64,000 bases of DNA from Tianweitania sediminis (GTDB lineage: Bacteria > Pseudomonadota > Alphaproteobacteria > Rhizobiales > Rhizobiaceae). Both the position numbers and the translations under genes were made by a program. A model generated the notes under the pieces. The model had not been told where the DNA came from. It made no database searches and was given only the letters and a program-made list of their open reading frames with translations. Below, piece by piece: positions 29,135-37,366 of this stretch; the stretch's first letter is position 1, and each line of letters opens with the position of its first letter. The stretch is taken from NCBI RefSeq assembly GCF_017813335.1, contig NZ_JAGIYY010000001.1:124001-188000 (forward strand). Direction: 5' to 3'.

Positions 29135-29323
29135 ATGGGCGAAATGAACCTCTACGAGACACTGCGGCACTTTGCCGACAGTTGGGCGCTCCTTGTCCTG
29201 GTGCTGTTCTTCCTGGGTGTCCTGATCTGGGTTTTCCGGCCGGGCTCCCGACGCTCCTACCGCGACCAAGCCAACATCCCCTTCAAGTACGACCGTGAGA
29301 AAGAGGGTCGCAAAGATGAGTGA
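29135..29323 (+). CDS. ccoQ: cbb3 oxidase small subunit CcoQ
   Basis: 62 residues with one helix (about 15-35) and the C-terminal FRPGSRRSYRDQANIPF motif usual in CcoQ. It stabilises the complex in other bacteria. It starts 4 bp after ccoO and overlaps ccoP by 8 bp. Confidence 0.92.
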   Translation: MGEMNLYETLRHFADSWALLVLVLFFLGVLIWVFRPGSRRSYRDQANIPFKYDREKEGRKDE

Positions 29324-30254
29324 CATCGGAGCAGACAAGGGCTTCCCCCGCGTTCCCGGTTCGGAGCCCTACCGCGGCGAGGTCGATCAGCCGACCGGCA
29401 CGGCAACGACGGGCCATGAGTGGGACGGCATCAAGGAACTGAACACACCGATGCCGCGCTGGTGGCTGTGGGTGTTCTATGCGACGCATGTTTTCGCGCT
29501 GGCTTATATCATCCTGTATCCGTCCATCCCGCTTCTGCGCGATGCCACGACGGGTCTGCTTGGCTGGAATTCGCGCTTGGAAGTGGCGCAGGAGCTCACC
29601 GCAGCCGAAACGGCACGCGCTGAGCTGTATAACCAGATCCGGGAACTGCCGGTGGAAGAGATCGCCAAGAGCGACGAACTGCGGGAAGTGGCGTTCCGCG
29701 GCGGCTATTCGGCGTTCAAGGTGAATTGCGTGCAGTGCCATGGCGCCGACGCCGCCGGCAGCCCCGGCTTCGCCAACCTGCAGGACGACGACTGGCTCTG
29801 GGGCGGCACGCTCGCGGATATTCAGTACACCATCGAGCATGGCGTTCGGTTCGCGGGCAACGAAGACACGCGGTATTCCGAAATGCCGGCGTTCGGTCGG
29901 GACGGCATCCTGGAGCGCCCGGACATCCGTGCGGTCACCCGGCATGTCTTGTCGTTGAGCAACTCCGGGCCTGCGGATCCGCAAGGGGCGGAGGTTTATG
30001 CCGCCAACTGTTCTTCCTGTCATGGCGACGCGGGTGAAGGCAATCGCGAGCTCGGCGCTCCCAGGCTGAACGACGCGATCTGGCTTTATTCTTCGGCGCC
30101 CGCCGATATCGAGCGCCAGATTTATTCGCCACGTCATGGCGCAATGCCTGCGTGGAACCAGCGTCTCGACCCTGCCACGATCAAGCAGTTGACCGTGTAT
30201 GTGCATGAACTCGGCGGCGGTGAAGCTTCGCCGGAAGACGCACCGAGCCAATGA
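29316..30254 (+). CDS. ccoP: cbb3 oxidase subunit III, di-heme cytochrome c
   Basis: 312 residues. After an N-terminal DGIKELNTPMPRWW segment comes one membrane helix (about 50-72), then two heme c motifs: C138VQCH142 and C232SSCH236. It receives electrons from soluble cytochrome c or a cupredoxin; the pseudoazurin gene at 35229 is a possible donor. ATG at 29316 was preferred over one 21 bp upstream because MSDIG... matches the family and keeps the ccoQ overlap short. Confidence 0.97.
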   Translation: MSDIGADKGFPRVPGSEPYRGEVDQPTGTATTGHEWDGIKELNTPMPRWWLWVFYATHVFALAYIILYPSIPLLRDATTGLLGWNSRLEVAQELTAAETARAELYNQIRELPVEEIAKSDELREVAFRGGYSAFKVNCVQCHGADAAGSPGFANLQDDDWLWGGTLADIQYTIEHGVRFAGNEDTRYSEMPAFGRDGILERPDIRAVTRHVLSLSNSGPADPQGAEVYAANCSSCHGDAGEGNRELGAPRLNDAIWLYSSAPADIERQIYSPRHGAMPAWNQRLDPATIKQLTVYVHELGGGEASPEDAPSQ

Positions 30255-30297
30255 CGCGCTCGGCGCCGGGTCCCGCGGCCCGGCGCCCTTCGATGCC

Positions 30298-30337
30298 TTG
30301 ATCTGGATCAAGGCCGCTGTTCAGGCGGAGGCTTAAG
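30298..30337 (+). promoter_or_regulatory. FNR/FixK-type promoter of ccoGHIS
   Basis: Box TTGATCTGGATCAA (30298-30311), 20-bp spacer, then CTTAAG (30332-30337), the most divergent hexamer of the six. The box centre lies exactly 41.5 bp before the ccoG ATG, so a standard class II FNR start would coincide with the initiation codon. Confidence 0.75.
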
Positions 30338-30345
30338 ACGCCCGC

Positions 30346-31878
30346 ATGACCACTTTGCTCGACACGATCAACAACGACCCACGCCGCACCGCCGTGCTCG
30401 TGGAAGACGCGACGCCCGTCAACAATCACGAGTTCCGCGCCGACTACGAAGCACGGCGAAAGATCTTTCCTTCGCGCGTCCAAGGATTTTATCGCCAGCT
30501 GAAGTGGATCCTGGTGGCGGTGCTCCTCGGCATCTACTGGTTCACGCCGTGGATCCGCTGGGATCGCGGGCCGCATGCGCCTGACCAGGCCGTTCTGCTG
30601 GATCTCGCGCATCGCCGCTTCTATTTTTTTGCGGTCGAGATCTGGCCGCAGGAATTCTATTACGTCGCCGGGCTCCTCATCATGGCCGGCCTTGGCCTTT
30701 TCCTGGTCACCTCCATCGCCGGCCGCGCGTGGTGCGGCTATGCCTGCCCGCAAACCGTCTGGACCGACATGTTCATCCAGGTCGAGCGCTGGATCGAAGG
30801 CGACCGCAACGCCCGCATGAAACTCGATGCGGCTCCCTGGACGTTTGCCAAGTGGCGCAAGCGCCTGACGGTCTGGACACTTTGGATCGTGATCTCGGTG
30901 GCAACCGGCGGTGCCTGGATCTTTTATTTCGCGGATGCGCCGACGCTTGCGCGCGACATGGTCACCGGACAGGCGGCTCCCGTCGCTTATTTCACCGTTC
31001 TTACGCTTGCCGCGACGACCTTCTGGCTGGCCGGCTTCATGCGCGAACAGGTTTGCACCTATATGTGCCCGTGGCCGCGCATCCAGGGCGCAATGCTCGA
31101 CGAAAACTCGCTGATCGTCACCTACAACGACTGGCGCGGCGAGCCTCGCTCACGCCATTCCAAGAAGGCGATCGCGAAAGGGCTCGATGTCGGCGATTGC
31201 GTGGACTGCAACGCCTGCGTGGCCGCTTGCCCGATGGGCATCGATATCCGCGACGGCCAGCAGCTGGAATGCATCACCTGCGCGCTCTGCATCGACGCCT
31301 GCGATACCGTCATGGACAAGGTCGGCCGGCCGCTCGGGCTGATCTCCTATTCCACGCTCGTGGATTTCGAGCACCACACCCAAACCGCAAAACAACAGGG
31401 CCGCGAAACCGCAACGACCGAACAGAAGCGTGTTTCGTTCGCCCATATCGCCCGGCCGCGCACGATCCTTTACTTCACGCTCTGGGCAGCGATCGGCCTC
31501 GGCATGCTTGTTGTGCTGTTTACCCGCGGGCATCTCGACGTCACGGTTCTGCATGACCGCGCGCCGCTGTTCGTGACCCTATCGGATGGCTCTGTCCGCA
31601 ACGGCTATACGCTGAAACTCGCCAGCAAGACCCTGGATGAACGGCCGCTCGAGTTGAGCCTTGAGGGCGTGGACGACGCGGTGATGTGGACGCCCGAAAG
31701 CGAGACCCGCTCGCGGCAGCTTGCCGTAATGGTTCCACCGGATGCGGTGCGCGATCTCCGCGTCTTTGTGAGCCGCCCCCCGGGAGCCGAAGCCGTAAGC
31801 TTCACCTTCCTGGTGACGGATCCGGAAAGCGGGGAAGCCGTCAGGAGCACGGCGCGATTTGAGACGGGAAGCAGATGA
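30346..31878 (+). CDS. ccoG: cbb3 oxidase assembly ferredoxin CcoG/FixG
   Basis: 510 residues. Several membrane helices in the first half include WCGYACPQTVW; two 4Fe-4S motifs follow (CVDCNACVAACP and CITCALCIDACD), then a periplasmic Ig-like C-terminal domain. CcoG reduces copper for delivery to cbb3 oxidase. ATG at 30346 may be leaderless (see promoter); a GGAGG lies 14 nt upstream, farther than normal. Stop overlaps ccoH. Confidence 0.95.
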   Translation: MTTLLDTINNDPRRTAVLVEDATPVNNHEFRADYEARRKIFPSRVQGFYRQLKWILVAVLLGIYWFTPWIRWDRGPHAPDQAVLLDLAHRRFYFFAVEIWPQEFYYVAGLLIMAGLGLFLVTSIAGRAWCGYACPQTVWTDMFIQVERWIEGDRNARMKLDAAPWTFAKWRKRLTVWTLWIVISVATGGAWIFYFADAPTLARDMVTGQAAPVAYFTVLTLAATTFWLAGFMREQVCTYMCPWPRIQGAMLDENSLIVTYNDWRGEPRSRHSKKAIAKGLDVGDCVDCNACVAACPMGIDIRDGQQLECITCALCIDACDTVMDKVGRPLGLISYSTLVDFEHHTQTAKQQGRETATTEQKRVSFAHIARPRTILYFTLWAAIGLGMLVVLFTRGHLDVTVLHDRAPLFVTLSDGSVRNGYTLKLASKTLDERPLELSLEGVDDAVMWTPESETRSRQLAVMVPPDAVRDLRVFVSRPPGAEAVSFTFLVTDPESGEAVRSTARFETGSR

Positions 31879-32360
31879 TGACCATTATTCCACGCGAAGG
31901 ACATCCCTTTACCGGTTGGCACATGATGGGAGTGGTGTTTCTGTTCTTCGGCACCATCATCGCGGTCAACATCACGATGGCCTATTGGGCGGTGAGCACG
32001 TTTCCCGGCCTCAACGCGCACAATTCGTATGTCGCGAGCCAGAACTACAACGTTCTCCTGAAAGACGCCGCCTTTCAGGAGGAGCGCGGCTGGAAGGGCG
32101 TGCTGACTCTGGAGGACGGTCGCCCGATCCTGGCGCTTCGAGACCGTAACGGCGCCCCCATTCACGGCCTGGAGGTCACGCTTCTGGCTGGCCGGCCTGC
32201 CAGCGCGTCCACGGACAGCGAGGTGGTTCTTCATCCTGTGCCGGGTGGCGGCTACCGCAGCGACGATATGCTCGCACGCGGCCGCTGGCTCGTGGAAATC
32301 GAGGCGCGTGATCGCGGCGAACTGATGTGGCGCGAAACCAGCTCCGTCGTCGTGGACTAG
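31875..32360 (+). CDS. ccoH: cbb3 oxidase assembly protein CcoH/FixH
   Basis: 161 residues with an N-terminal helix (about 16-40) and a periplasmic beta-rich domain of the FixH type (YVASQNYNVLLKDAAFQEERGW is typical). It helps late assembly of the cbb3 complex. Tandem ATG codons overlap the ccoG stop; the first at 31875 is used. It lies 9 bp before ccoI. Confidence 0.93.
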   Translation: MMTIIPREGHPFTGWHMMGVVFLFFGTIIAVNITMAYWAVSTFPGLNAHNSYVASQNYNVLLKDAAFQEERGWKGVLTLEDGRPILALRDRNGAPIHGLEVTLLAGRPASASTDSEVVLHPVPGGGYRSDDMLARGRWLVEIEARDRGELMWRETSSVVVD

Positions 32361-32369
32361 GAGATCAAC

Positions 32370-34562
32370 GTGAGCGCCACCACCCTCTTTCCCCCTTGCC
32401 GCCTGGTAGATCCGTCCTTTGTCCGCACGGCCAAGGACGGCACGCGTAGCCTCGACCTCCTTGTTGACGACATGCATTGCGCGGGTTGCCTCGCGAAGGT
32501 CGAGCGTACCGCCAATGCCGTGCCGGGCGTCGCCCATGCCCGGGCGAACTTGACCACCAAGCGTCTCGCGGTTGATCTGGACGCCACCGGCTCGCCGGAA
32601 GCGGTGCTTGAAGCGCTGCGCAGGGCCGGCCGTTCTGCACGGCCTTTTGACCCCGGCGTAGCGGCCGAGACCAACAGCGACTCCGCCGAATTGATCCGCT
32701 GCATGGCGGTGGCAGGATTCGCGTCCATGAACGTGATGCTGTTGTCGGTGTCGGTCTGGTCAGGCGCCGATGGCACCACGCGTGACCTGTTTTACTGGCT
32801 CTCGGCCATGATCGCGATCCCGACCGTGATCTATTCCGGCCGGCCCTTCTTCCGCTCCGCCTGGAACGCCCTGCGTCACGGCCGCACCAATATGGACGTG
32901 CCGATCGCCATCGGCGTAACCGGCGCCACCGCGCTGTCGCTCTACGAAACCATCACCAGCGGCGAGCATGCCTGGTTCGACGGCTCCGTCGCGCTTCTGT
33001 TCTTTCTCCTTGTCGGCCGCGTACTGGACAACCGCATGCGCGATGTCGCGCGTGGAGCGGCCGCCCGCCTGCTGACCTTGGCGCCCACGGTCGCCAGCCT
33101 GGTTCTTGCGGATGGCCGCAGCCGCGACATCCCGATCAGCTCCGTGCGCATCGGCGACATCCTTCGCGTCCTGCCCGGTGAGCGCGTGCCGGTGGATGGG
33201 ATCGTCACCACCGGCGCCAGCGATCTTGACCGCGCTTTGCTGACCGGAGAATCCGTGCCGGAACCTGTCAGCGCGGGGACGCTGATCCATGCCGGTGCCA
33301 ACAATCTGACCGGGCCGCTGGAAATGCGCGCCACCGCGCCTGCCAATGAAACCGTGCTTGCGGGCATCATTCGGCTGATGGAAAAGGTGGAGCGGCCCGA
33401 CGGCCGTTTCGTGCGCCTTGCAGATCGCGCTTCGCGTCTTTACGCACCGGCCGTCCATTCGGCCGCCTTCCTGACGATGGTGGGCTGGCTTCTTCTAGGC
33501 TTCGGCGTGCATCCCGCCGTCACCGCGGCAGTCGCCGTGCTCATCATCACCTGCCCTTGCGCGCTCGGCCTCGCCGTGCCGGCCGTCCAGGTGGTGGCAG
33601 CGGGCCGCCTGTTGTCGAGCGGCATTATCCTGAAAGACGGCGCAGCACTCGAGAAGCTGTCGGAGATCGACACGGTCGTGTTCGACAAGACCGGCACGCT
33701 GACCCGCGGCACGCCCGTCCTGGCGCAGGGTCCGGATAGCGGCGAAGCCTGGTCGGTCGCGGCCGCGCTCGCCAGCGGCAGCCGCCATCCACTGTCGCGC
33801 GCTTTGGTTGAAGCGGCCGAAGTGCATGGCATCCACCCTGCTCACGTGACGGATTTGGCCGAACGTCCTGGCTTCGGTGTGGAAGCCCGCTGGAACGGCG
33901 TGCCTGTTCGCCTCGGCCGCACCGGATGGGTGGACGCACCTGCCAACACGCAGTCCTGCCTTTCAGAAGTCTGGCTGCGGATCGGCGATGAAACACCGCA
34001 GCCATTTCTGTTCAGCGACGAGTTGCGCGCCGACGCGAAGCAAACGGTCGCTGAGTTGCAGGCGCTTGGCCTGGATGTCCGGCTTATTTCCGGCGATGCG
34101 CAGGGCGCGGTGGACCGTGTGGCGGCGCAGGCCGGCATCAGCCGGAGCCTCGCCGGCTGTTTGCCGGGCGGCAAGGTCGAAGCGTTGCAGGCGCTTGCCC
34201 GCGAAGGCCGCAAGGTCTTGATGGTGGGCGACGGCCTCAACGACGCCCCGGCGCTCGCCGCCGCCCATGTCTCGGTGTCGCCGGCCTCCGGTGCCGACAT
34301 CGCGCAGGCTGCGGCCGGCATTGTTTTTACCGGAGAAAACCTTTCGCCCGTGCTGGAAAGCGTGGTCACGGCGCGCAAGGCGCGCCGCAAGATCTTCAGC
34401 AATTTTAGCCTGGCGATCGGTTACAACATCATTGCCGTGCCGGTAGCGGTTCTGGGGTATGCCACGCCGCTGATTGCCGCCGTGTCGATGTCGGCTTCGT
34501 CCATCCTGGTGATCGCGAATGCGCTGACGCTTGGCCTTTCCCTGCGCAAGGTCGGCAAATGA
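32370..34562 (+). CDS. ccoI: Copper-transporting P1B-type ATPase CcoI/FixI
   Basis: 730 residues. N-terminal heavy-metal domain with C37-x2-C40 (MHCAGC); metal-site CPC near 394-396 (TCPCALGLA); phosphorylation motif DKTGTLTRGT beginning near D439; GDGLNDAPAL in the hinge. It moves copper across the membrane for oxidase assembly. GTG start at 32370. Its stop overlaps ccoS by 4 bp. Confidence 0.96.
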   Translation: MSATTLFPPCRLVDPSFVRTAKDGTRSLDLLVDDMHCAGCLAKVERTANAVPGVAHARANLTTKRLAVDLDATGSPEAVLEALRRAGRSARPFDPGVAAETNSDSAELIRCMAVAGFASMNVMLLSVSVWSGADGTTRDLFYWLSAMIAIPTVIYSGRPFFRSAWNALRHGRTNMDVPIAIGVTGATALSLYETITSGEHAWFDGSVALLFFLLVGRVLDNRMRDVARGAAARLLTLAPTVASLVLADGRSRDIPISSVRIGDILRVLPGERVPVDGIVTTGASDLDRALLTGESVPEPVSAGTLIHAGANNLTGPLEMRATAPANETVLAGIIRLMEKVERPDGRFVRLADRASRLYAPAVHSAAFLTMVGWLLLGFGVHPAVTAAVAVLIITCPCALGLAVPAVQVVAAGRLLSSGIILKDGAALEKLSEIDTVVFDKTGTLTRGTPVLAQGPDSGEAWSVAAALASGSRHPLSRALVEAAEVHGIHPAHVTDLAERPGFGVEARWNGVPVRLGRTGWVDAPANTQSCLSEVWLRIGDETPQPFLFSDELRADAKQTVAELQALGLDVRLISGDAQGAVDRVAAQAGISRSLAGCLPGGKVEALQALAREGRKVLMVGDGLNDAPALAAAHVSVSPASGADIAQAAAGIVFTGENLSPVLESVVTARKARRKIFSNFSLAIGYNIIAVPVAVLGYATPLIAAVSMSASSILVIANALTLGLSLRKVGK

Positions 34563-34744
34563 GCGCGCTTCTGGGCCTGATCCCGGTTGCGCTCGGCTTC
34601 GGCCTTCTTGCGCTGGTGGTGTTTCTTTGGTCCCTCAAGAACGGGCAATACGACGATCTCGACGGAGCCGCGGCCCGCATCCTGATCGACGACGAAAAAC
34701 CCACCGAAACCACACAAGACCAAGCGGAGAAGCGCCGTGTTTGA
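34559..34744 (+). CDS. ccoS: cbb3 oxidase maturation protein CcoS/FixS
   Basis: 61 residues: one helix (about 4-26) with the invariant WSLKNGQYDDLDG motif, then an acidic tail. Required for cofactor insertion into cbb3 oxidase in other species. It overlaps both ccoI (4 bp) and the next membrane gene (8 bp). Confidence 0.93.
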   Translation: MSALLGLIPVALGFGLLALVVFLWSLKNGQYDDLDGAAARILIDDEKPTETTQDQAEKRRV

Positions 34745-35159
34745 ACTTCTGAAGATGGCGCATCTCATAACCATCGCGATGGTGTCTGGCCTTCTTCTGT
34801 CTCATTATGTCGCCTTGCGGGCGAGTGCCGGACGCGAAGCCGAAGCCGGCATGGCGCTGGCGAGACGCACGCTGGCCGACATCACCAGTTTCGGCGTCGC
34901 GTTTGCCTGGATCACTGGGCTCACGCTGTTGTGGAGCCAGTACGGCTCGGGCGAACATCCGCTGAGCTCCTGGTTCACTGCCAAGTTCCTGCTGGTTTGC
35001 GTGCTGACGCTCGCCCATGTCATGCAGCGCGTGCGCGCGTCACAGTTGCGCCGTGCCGGCGATTTCGTGCGCGGCCGCCGGATCGCCGAACGCTGGGTGT
35101 CCTTTGCCTGGATTTCTGCCCTGTTCGTGATCTGCCTGGCCGTTATCGCCTTCAAATAA
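34737..35159 (+). CDS. HemJ/CopD-like four-helix membrane protein in cco operon
   Basis: 140 residues with four predicted helices (about 5-25, 47-67, 78-98, 118-138). GTG start at 34737 sits within ccoS, so translation is coupled. Helix 1 carries a His (KMAHL); helix 2 has FAWITGLTLLW; helix 3 has WFTAKFLLVCVLTLAHVMQRVR. Size, topology and His placement recall the HemJ (protoporphyrinogen oxidase) and CopD groups, but identity is too weak to name it. The setting suggests heme or copper handling for cbb3 oxidase. The operon ends here at a hairpin terminator. Confidence 0.75.
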   Translation: MFELLKMAHLITIAMVSGLLLSHYVALRASAGREAEAGMALARRTLADITSFGVAFAWITGLTLLWSQYGSGEHPLSSWFTAKFLLVCVLTLAHVMQRVRASQLRRAGDFVRGRRIAERWVSFAWISALFVICLAVIAFK

Positions 35160-35182
35160 GCGGCTCGCTTCAAGCGAAACAG

Positions 35183-35210
35183 AAAAAGGCCGGATCGCTC
35201 CGGCCTTTTT
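35183..35210. terminator. Bidirectional rho-independent terminator
   Basis: AAAAAGGCCGG - ATCGCT - CCGGCCTTTTT, an 11-bp perfect stem with A-tract and T-tract, between the convergent cco operon and the pseudoazurin gene. It can end transcription from both sides. Confidence 0.93.
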
Positions 35211-35228
35211 GCTTGTCACCCTGAAGGC

Positions 35229-35672
35229 TTATTGAGCGGCCCGGTCGAGCAGCTCGTTCATCTTGGTCTTCGCCTTGCCGGGGTTCTTGGCTTCGCGGGC
35301 GGCTTCCAGATTGGTGGGTTCCCCGACCTTGATCAGCGCAACCATGCCCATGCCGTAATGCGGCGTGCACTTCACCCCGTACACGCCTTCCTTGTCGAGC
35401 GTGACGGTGATCTCCTGGTTGATCTTGCCCTTGAACGGCTCGACGCCTTCCGGGAGCATGCCCTTGATGGATTCCGCATCATGCCCTTTGTCGACTGGGA
35501 TAAAGGTCACGGTGTCACCCGGTGCCGCTTCAATGAAATCGGGCTGGAAAACCATCGCGCCCTTTTCCCCCTTGTTCAGCATTTCGACCTTGTGGTCGGC
35601 CGCGAAGGCGGGACCGGCAACCGCCAGAGCCGCAGCGGCGGCCACAAGGGCGGAGATGGTGGAACGGTTCAT
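35229..35672 (-). CDS. Pseudoazurin (blue copper protein)
   Basis: 147 residues. Signal peptide 1-24 (AFA|AD), then a cupredoxin domain with type 1 copper ligands H64 (KGHDAES), C102, H105 and M110 ([10 protein letters not shown]). A periplasmic electron carrier, in other species feeding nitrite reductase or cbb3/other oxidases. It has its own FNR-like promoter, and GGAG sits 7 nt before the ATG. No denitrification genes are in the window, so its partner here is likely an oxidase or a reductase encoded elsewhere. Confidence 0.95.
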   Translation of the reverse strand: MNRSTISALVAAAAALAVAGPAFAADHKVEMLNKGEKGAMVFQPDFIEAAPGDTVTFIPVDKGHDAESIKGMLPEGVEPFKGKINQEITVTLDKEGVYGVKCTPHYGMGMVALIKVGEPTNLEAAREAKNPGKAKTKMNELLDRAAQ

Positions 35673-35702
35673 GTGTCGTCTCCTTGACGTTGAATGCTCC
35701 CT

Positions 35703-35742
35703 CCTACGTCCGACGATCGGTTCGTCCTTTGACTCAGGTCAA
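35703..35742 (-). promoter_or_regulatory. FNR/FixK-like promoter of pseudoazurin gene
   Basis: On the minus strand: TTGACCTGAGTCAA (35742-35729), 20-bp spacer, CGTAGG (35708-35703). Half-sites read TTGAC/GTCAA rather than TTGAT/ATCAA, so another FNR-family member could prefer it. Predicted start near 35694, 22 nt before the ATG. Confidence 0.7.
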
Positions 35743-35801
35743 ACAGGCATCAAAGGAGCGTGGGACATCTTTTCTGACGTGATCAGCGGATTCTCGCCCG
35801 T

Positions 35802-35841
35802 CTGATCCAGATCAAGGTGTGGCGGGTGCTCCATGGCTAGG
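35802..35841 (+). promoter_or_regulatory. FNR/FixK-like promoter upstream of hemerythrin-like gene
   Basis: CTGATCCAGATCAA (35802-35815; one mismatch to TTGAT-N4-ATCAA), 20-bp spacer, GCTAGG (35836-35841). Predicted start at about 35850, which is the A of an ATG opening a 51-codon ORF. Confidence 0.7.
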
Positions 35842-35849
35842 TTCCGCTT

Positions 35850-36005
35850 ATGAGCACAACCCCGCCCTTTCGCCTGCTTCCGGCCAGCCAACGCGCCGCG
35901 CATCTTTCGTCACGCCCTTGTTTCCGGGGCGGAGGGCCACGACGCATCGGGGCCGACCGGATCATGACGGAAGCGGCGCAGTTGGGAAAAGGAGCCTTGC
36001 CATGA
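35850..36005 (+). CDS. Possible 51-residue leader peptide before hemerythrin-like gene
   Basis: ATG at 35850, TGA overlapping the next ATG (ATGA at 36002-36005). The product is basic, rich in Pro, Arg and Gly, with no known motif. The predicted transcript start falls on its first base, so it would be a leaderless message. It may be a genuine coupled leader or simply 5' UTR. Evidence is the overlap and promoter spacing only. Confidence 0.35.
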   Translation: MSTTPPFRLLPASQRAAHLSSRPCFRGGGPRRIGADRIMTEAAQLGKGALP

Positions 36006-36481
36006 ACCGCTTGCCCCTAGATCAGGCCGGATTGAAGCTGAAGCGCTGTCACAAGGACATGCTTGACCTTTGTCGCGAGCTGGAAGCCATCGCGGATAGC
36101 CTGCCCGATGCCGTCGATCGCCAGCAGTGTCTGCAGGTGGCGCGTTCGGTGTGCCGAACGGTAGCGGATGCGCAAAAAGTGGAGGAAACCATGCTCTTTC
36201 CAGCGCTGGAACGCCTTTCCTCCACACTCACGACGATGCCCGCAACCCTCGAGCGTTTGCGGTTCGAGCACTACGAAGACATGTGCTTTGCCGAAGAACT
36301 CCAGGAAACGCTGCTTGCGCTCGGCCGCGGGGACCGCGGGCTTTCGCCCGAAGCCATCGGCTACATGCTTCGCGGCTTCTTCGAAAGCGTGCGCCGTCAC
36401 GTCGCTTTTGAACGCGAACTGCTCACTCCGCTTCTGGCGATGAGCTGGACCACCAGCCCAGCTCGCAGCCCTAGCGCCTGA
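36002..36481 (+). CDS. Hemerythrin-like (HHE-type) helical protein
   Basis: 159 residues, all-helical, with spaced H17, E61/E62 (VEETMLFPALE), H90 (RFEHYED), H133 and E137 (RRHVAFERELLTPLL), the layout of an HHE/hemerythrin four-helix bundle that binds a di-iron site. One usual His before EE is replaced, so iron or oxygen binding may differ. Controlled by an FNR-like promoter, it may sense or buffer O2, NO or iron under microoxic conditions. Start ATG at 36002. Its stop abuts the stop of the convergent fnr gene. Confidence 0.75.
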   Translation: MNRLPLDQAGLKLKRCHKDMLDLCRELEAIADSLPDAVDRQQCLQVARSVCRTVADAQKVEETMLFPALERLSSTLTTMPATLERLRFEHYEDMCFAEELQETLLALGRGDRGLSPEAIGYMLRGFFESVRRHVAFERELLTPLLAMSWTTSPARSPSA

Positions 36482-37204
36482 TCAGCCGCAGCGCTTCTTC
36501 AGCCGTGCCATGTCGAAAACATCAACATGGCGGTTGTTGGCGATGGCGATGACCTGGTCGGCCCGAAGCTTGGACAACTGCCGCGAAACGGTTTCGAGCG
36601 TCAGCCCCAGGAAGTCAGCGATATCGGCGCGGGTCAGCGGCAAATCGAAGTGACGTGCTTCCTCCTTGGAAGGATCCAGATGAGTGGCGATGAGGTAAAG
36701 AAAGCTTGCCACCTTTTCCGCGGCGGTTTTTCGCCCAAGCGTCACCATCCAGTCGCGCGCTTCATCCAGTTCGCGAAGGGTTTGCTGCATCAGCCTGTGT
36801 TCAAGCGCCGGGTTTTCGGCAATCAGCCGTTCCAAGGCGGCACGCGGCACGCGGCAAAGCTCGACATCGGATGCAGCTTGCGCGGTCACCGCGCTCGACT
36901 GAGTGAACAGGCGGCCGAGAAAGTCCGGGGCGAACTGCAGACCAACAATCTGCTGGCGTCCATCTTCCAGCGTTTTGGTGAGCTTCACCACGCCACGCAT
37001 GACATTGGCGTAGGAGGCGACCGGCTCGGCTTCGGCTGCCAGTTCCGCTCCCGCAGGCTGCTTCACCACTCGGGTTGCCTTCGACAAGGCCACCAATTCG
37101 CTGGGTTCAAGAACCCCGCACATCCCGTTGTGGCGCGCTTCGCAGCTTTGGCAAAGCACCGGCACCTCGGAATTGTGGATGTCCTTGCGTGTGTCCATGG
37201 CCAT
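36482..37204 (-). CDS. FNR-type oxygen-responsive regulator (FnrN/FnrL-like)
   Basis: 240 residues. N-terminal C18-x2-C21...C29 (LCQSC...GMCGV) plus a later Cys in VELCRVPR supply four [4Fe-4S] ligands, as in FnrN/FnrL. The helix-turn-helix LTRADIADFLGLTLETVSRQLSKLR should bind TTGAT-N4-ATCAA. ATG at 37204, or a second ATG at 37198. It lies between the hemerythrin-like gene and hemN, and is the second FNR-type protein within 11 kb. No FNR box aligned for its own promoter was found. Confidence 0.92.
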   Translation of the reverse strand: MAMDTRKDIHNSEVPVLCQSCEARHNGMCGVLEPSELVALSKATRVVKQPAGAELAAEAEPVASYANVMRGVVKLTKTLEDGRQQIVGLQFAPDFLGRLFTQSSAVTAQAASDVELCRVPRAALERLIAENPALEHRLMQQTLRELDEARDWMVTLGRKTAAEKVASFLYLIATHLDPSKEEARHFDLPLTRADIADFLGLTLETVSRQLSKLRADQVIAIANNRHVDVFDMARLKKRCG

Positions 37205-37301
37205 GGCTGTTCAGGTCACCCTTGATAGTTTCCGAGGTTGCGCGCGATGCGGATTCTCACGCGGAACGCTTTCCTTGAACACTGCCGGCGGCACCGGGGC
37301 T

Positions 37302-37341
37302 TTGATCTAGATCAAACCGACGCGGCAGAAGACGAGCTACG
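37302..37341 (+). promoter_or_regulatory. FNR-type promoter of hemN
   Basis: A perfect palindrome TTTGATCTAGATCAAA (37301-37316) contains the FNR box; 20 bp later GCTACG (37336-37341). Predicted start near 37350, 17 nt before the ATG. The divergent direction, toward fnr, lacks the hexamer at the same distance. Confidence 0.85.
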
Positions 37342-37366
37342 GGTTTGGCAAATCCGGAGAGATTTG

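Noticed and set aside
36482-37316. FNR box at 37302 as a divergent autoregulatory site for the fnr gene
   Set aside because: In the minus direction the hexamer at 20 bp reads TGTTCA, not GCTAGG-like, and the gene start is about 98 bp from the box edge.
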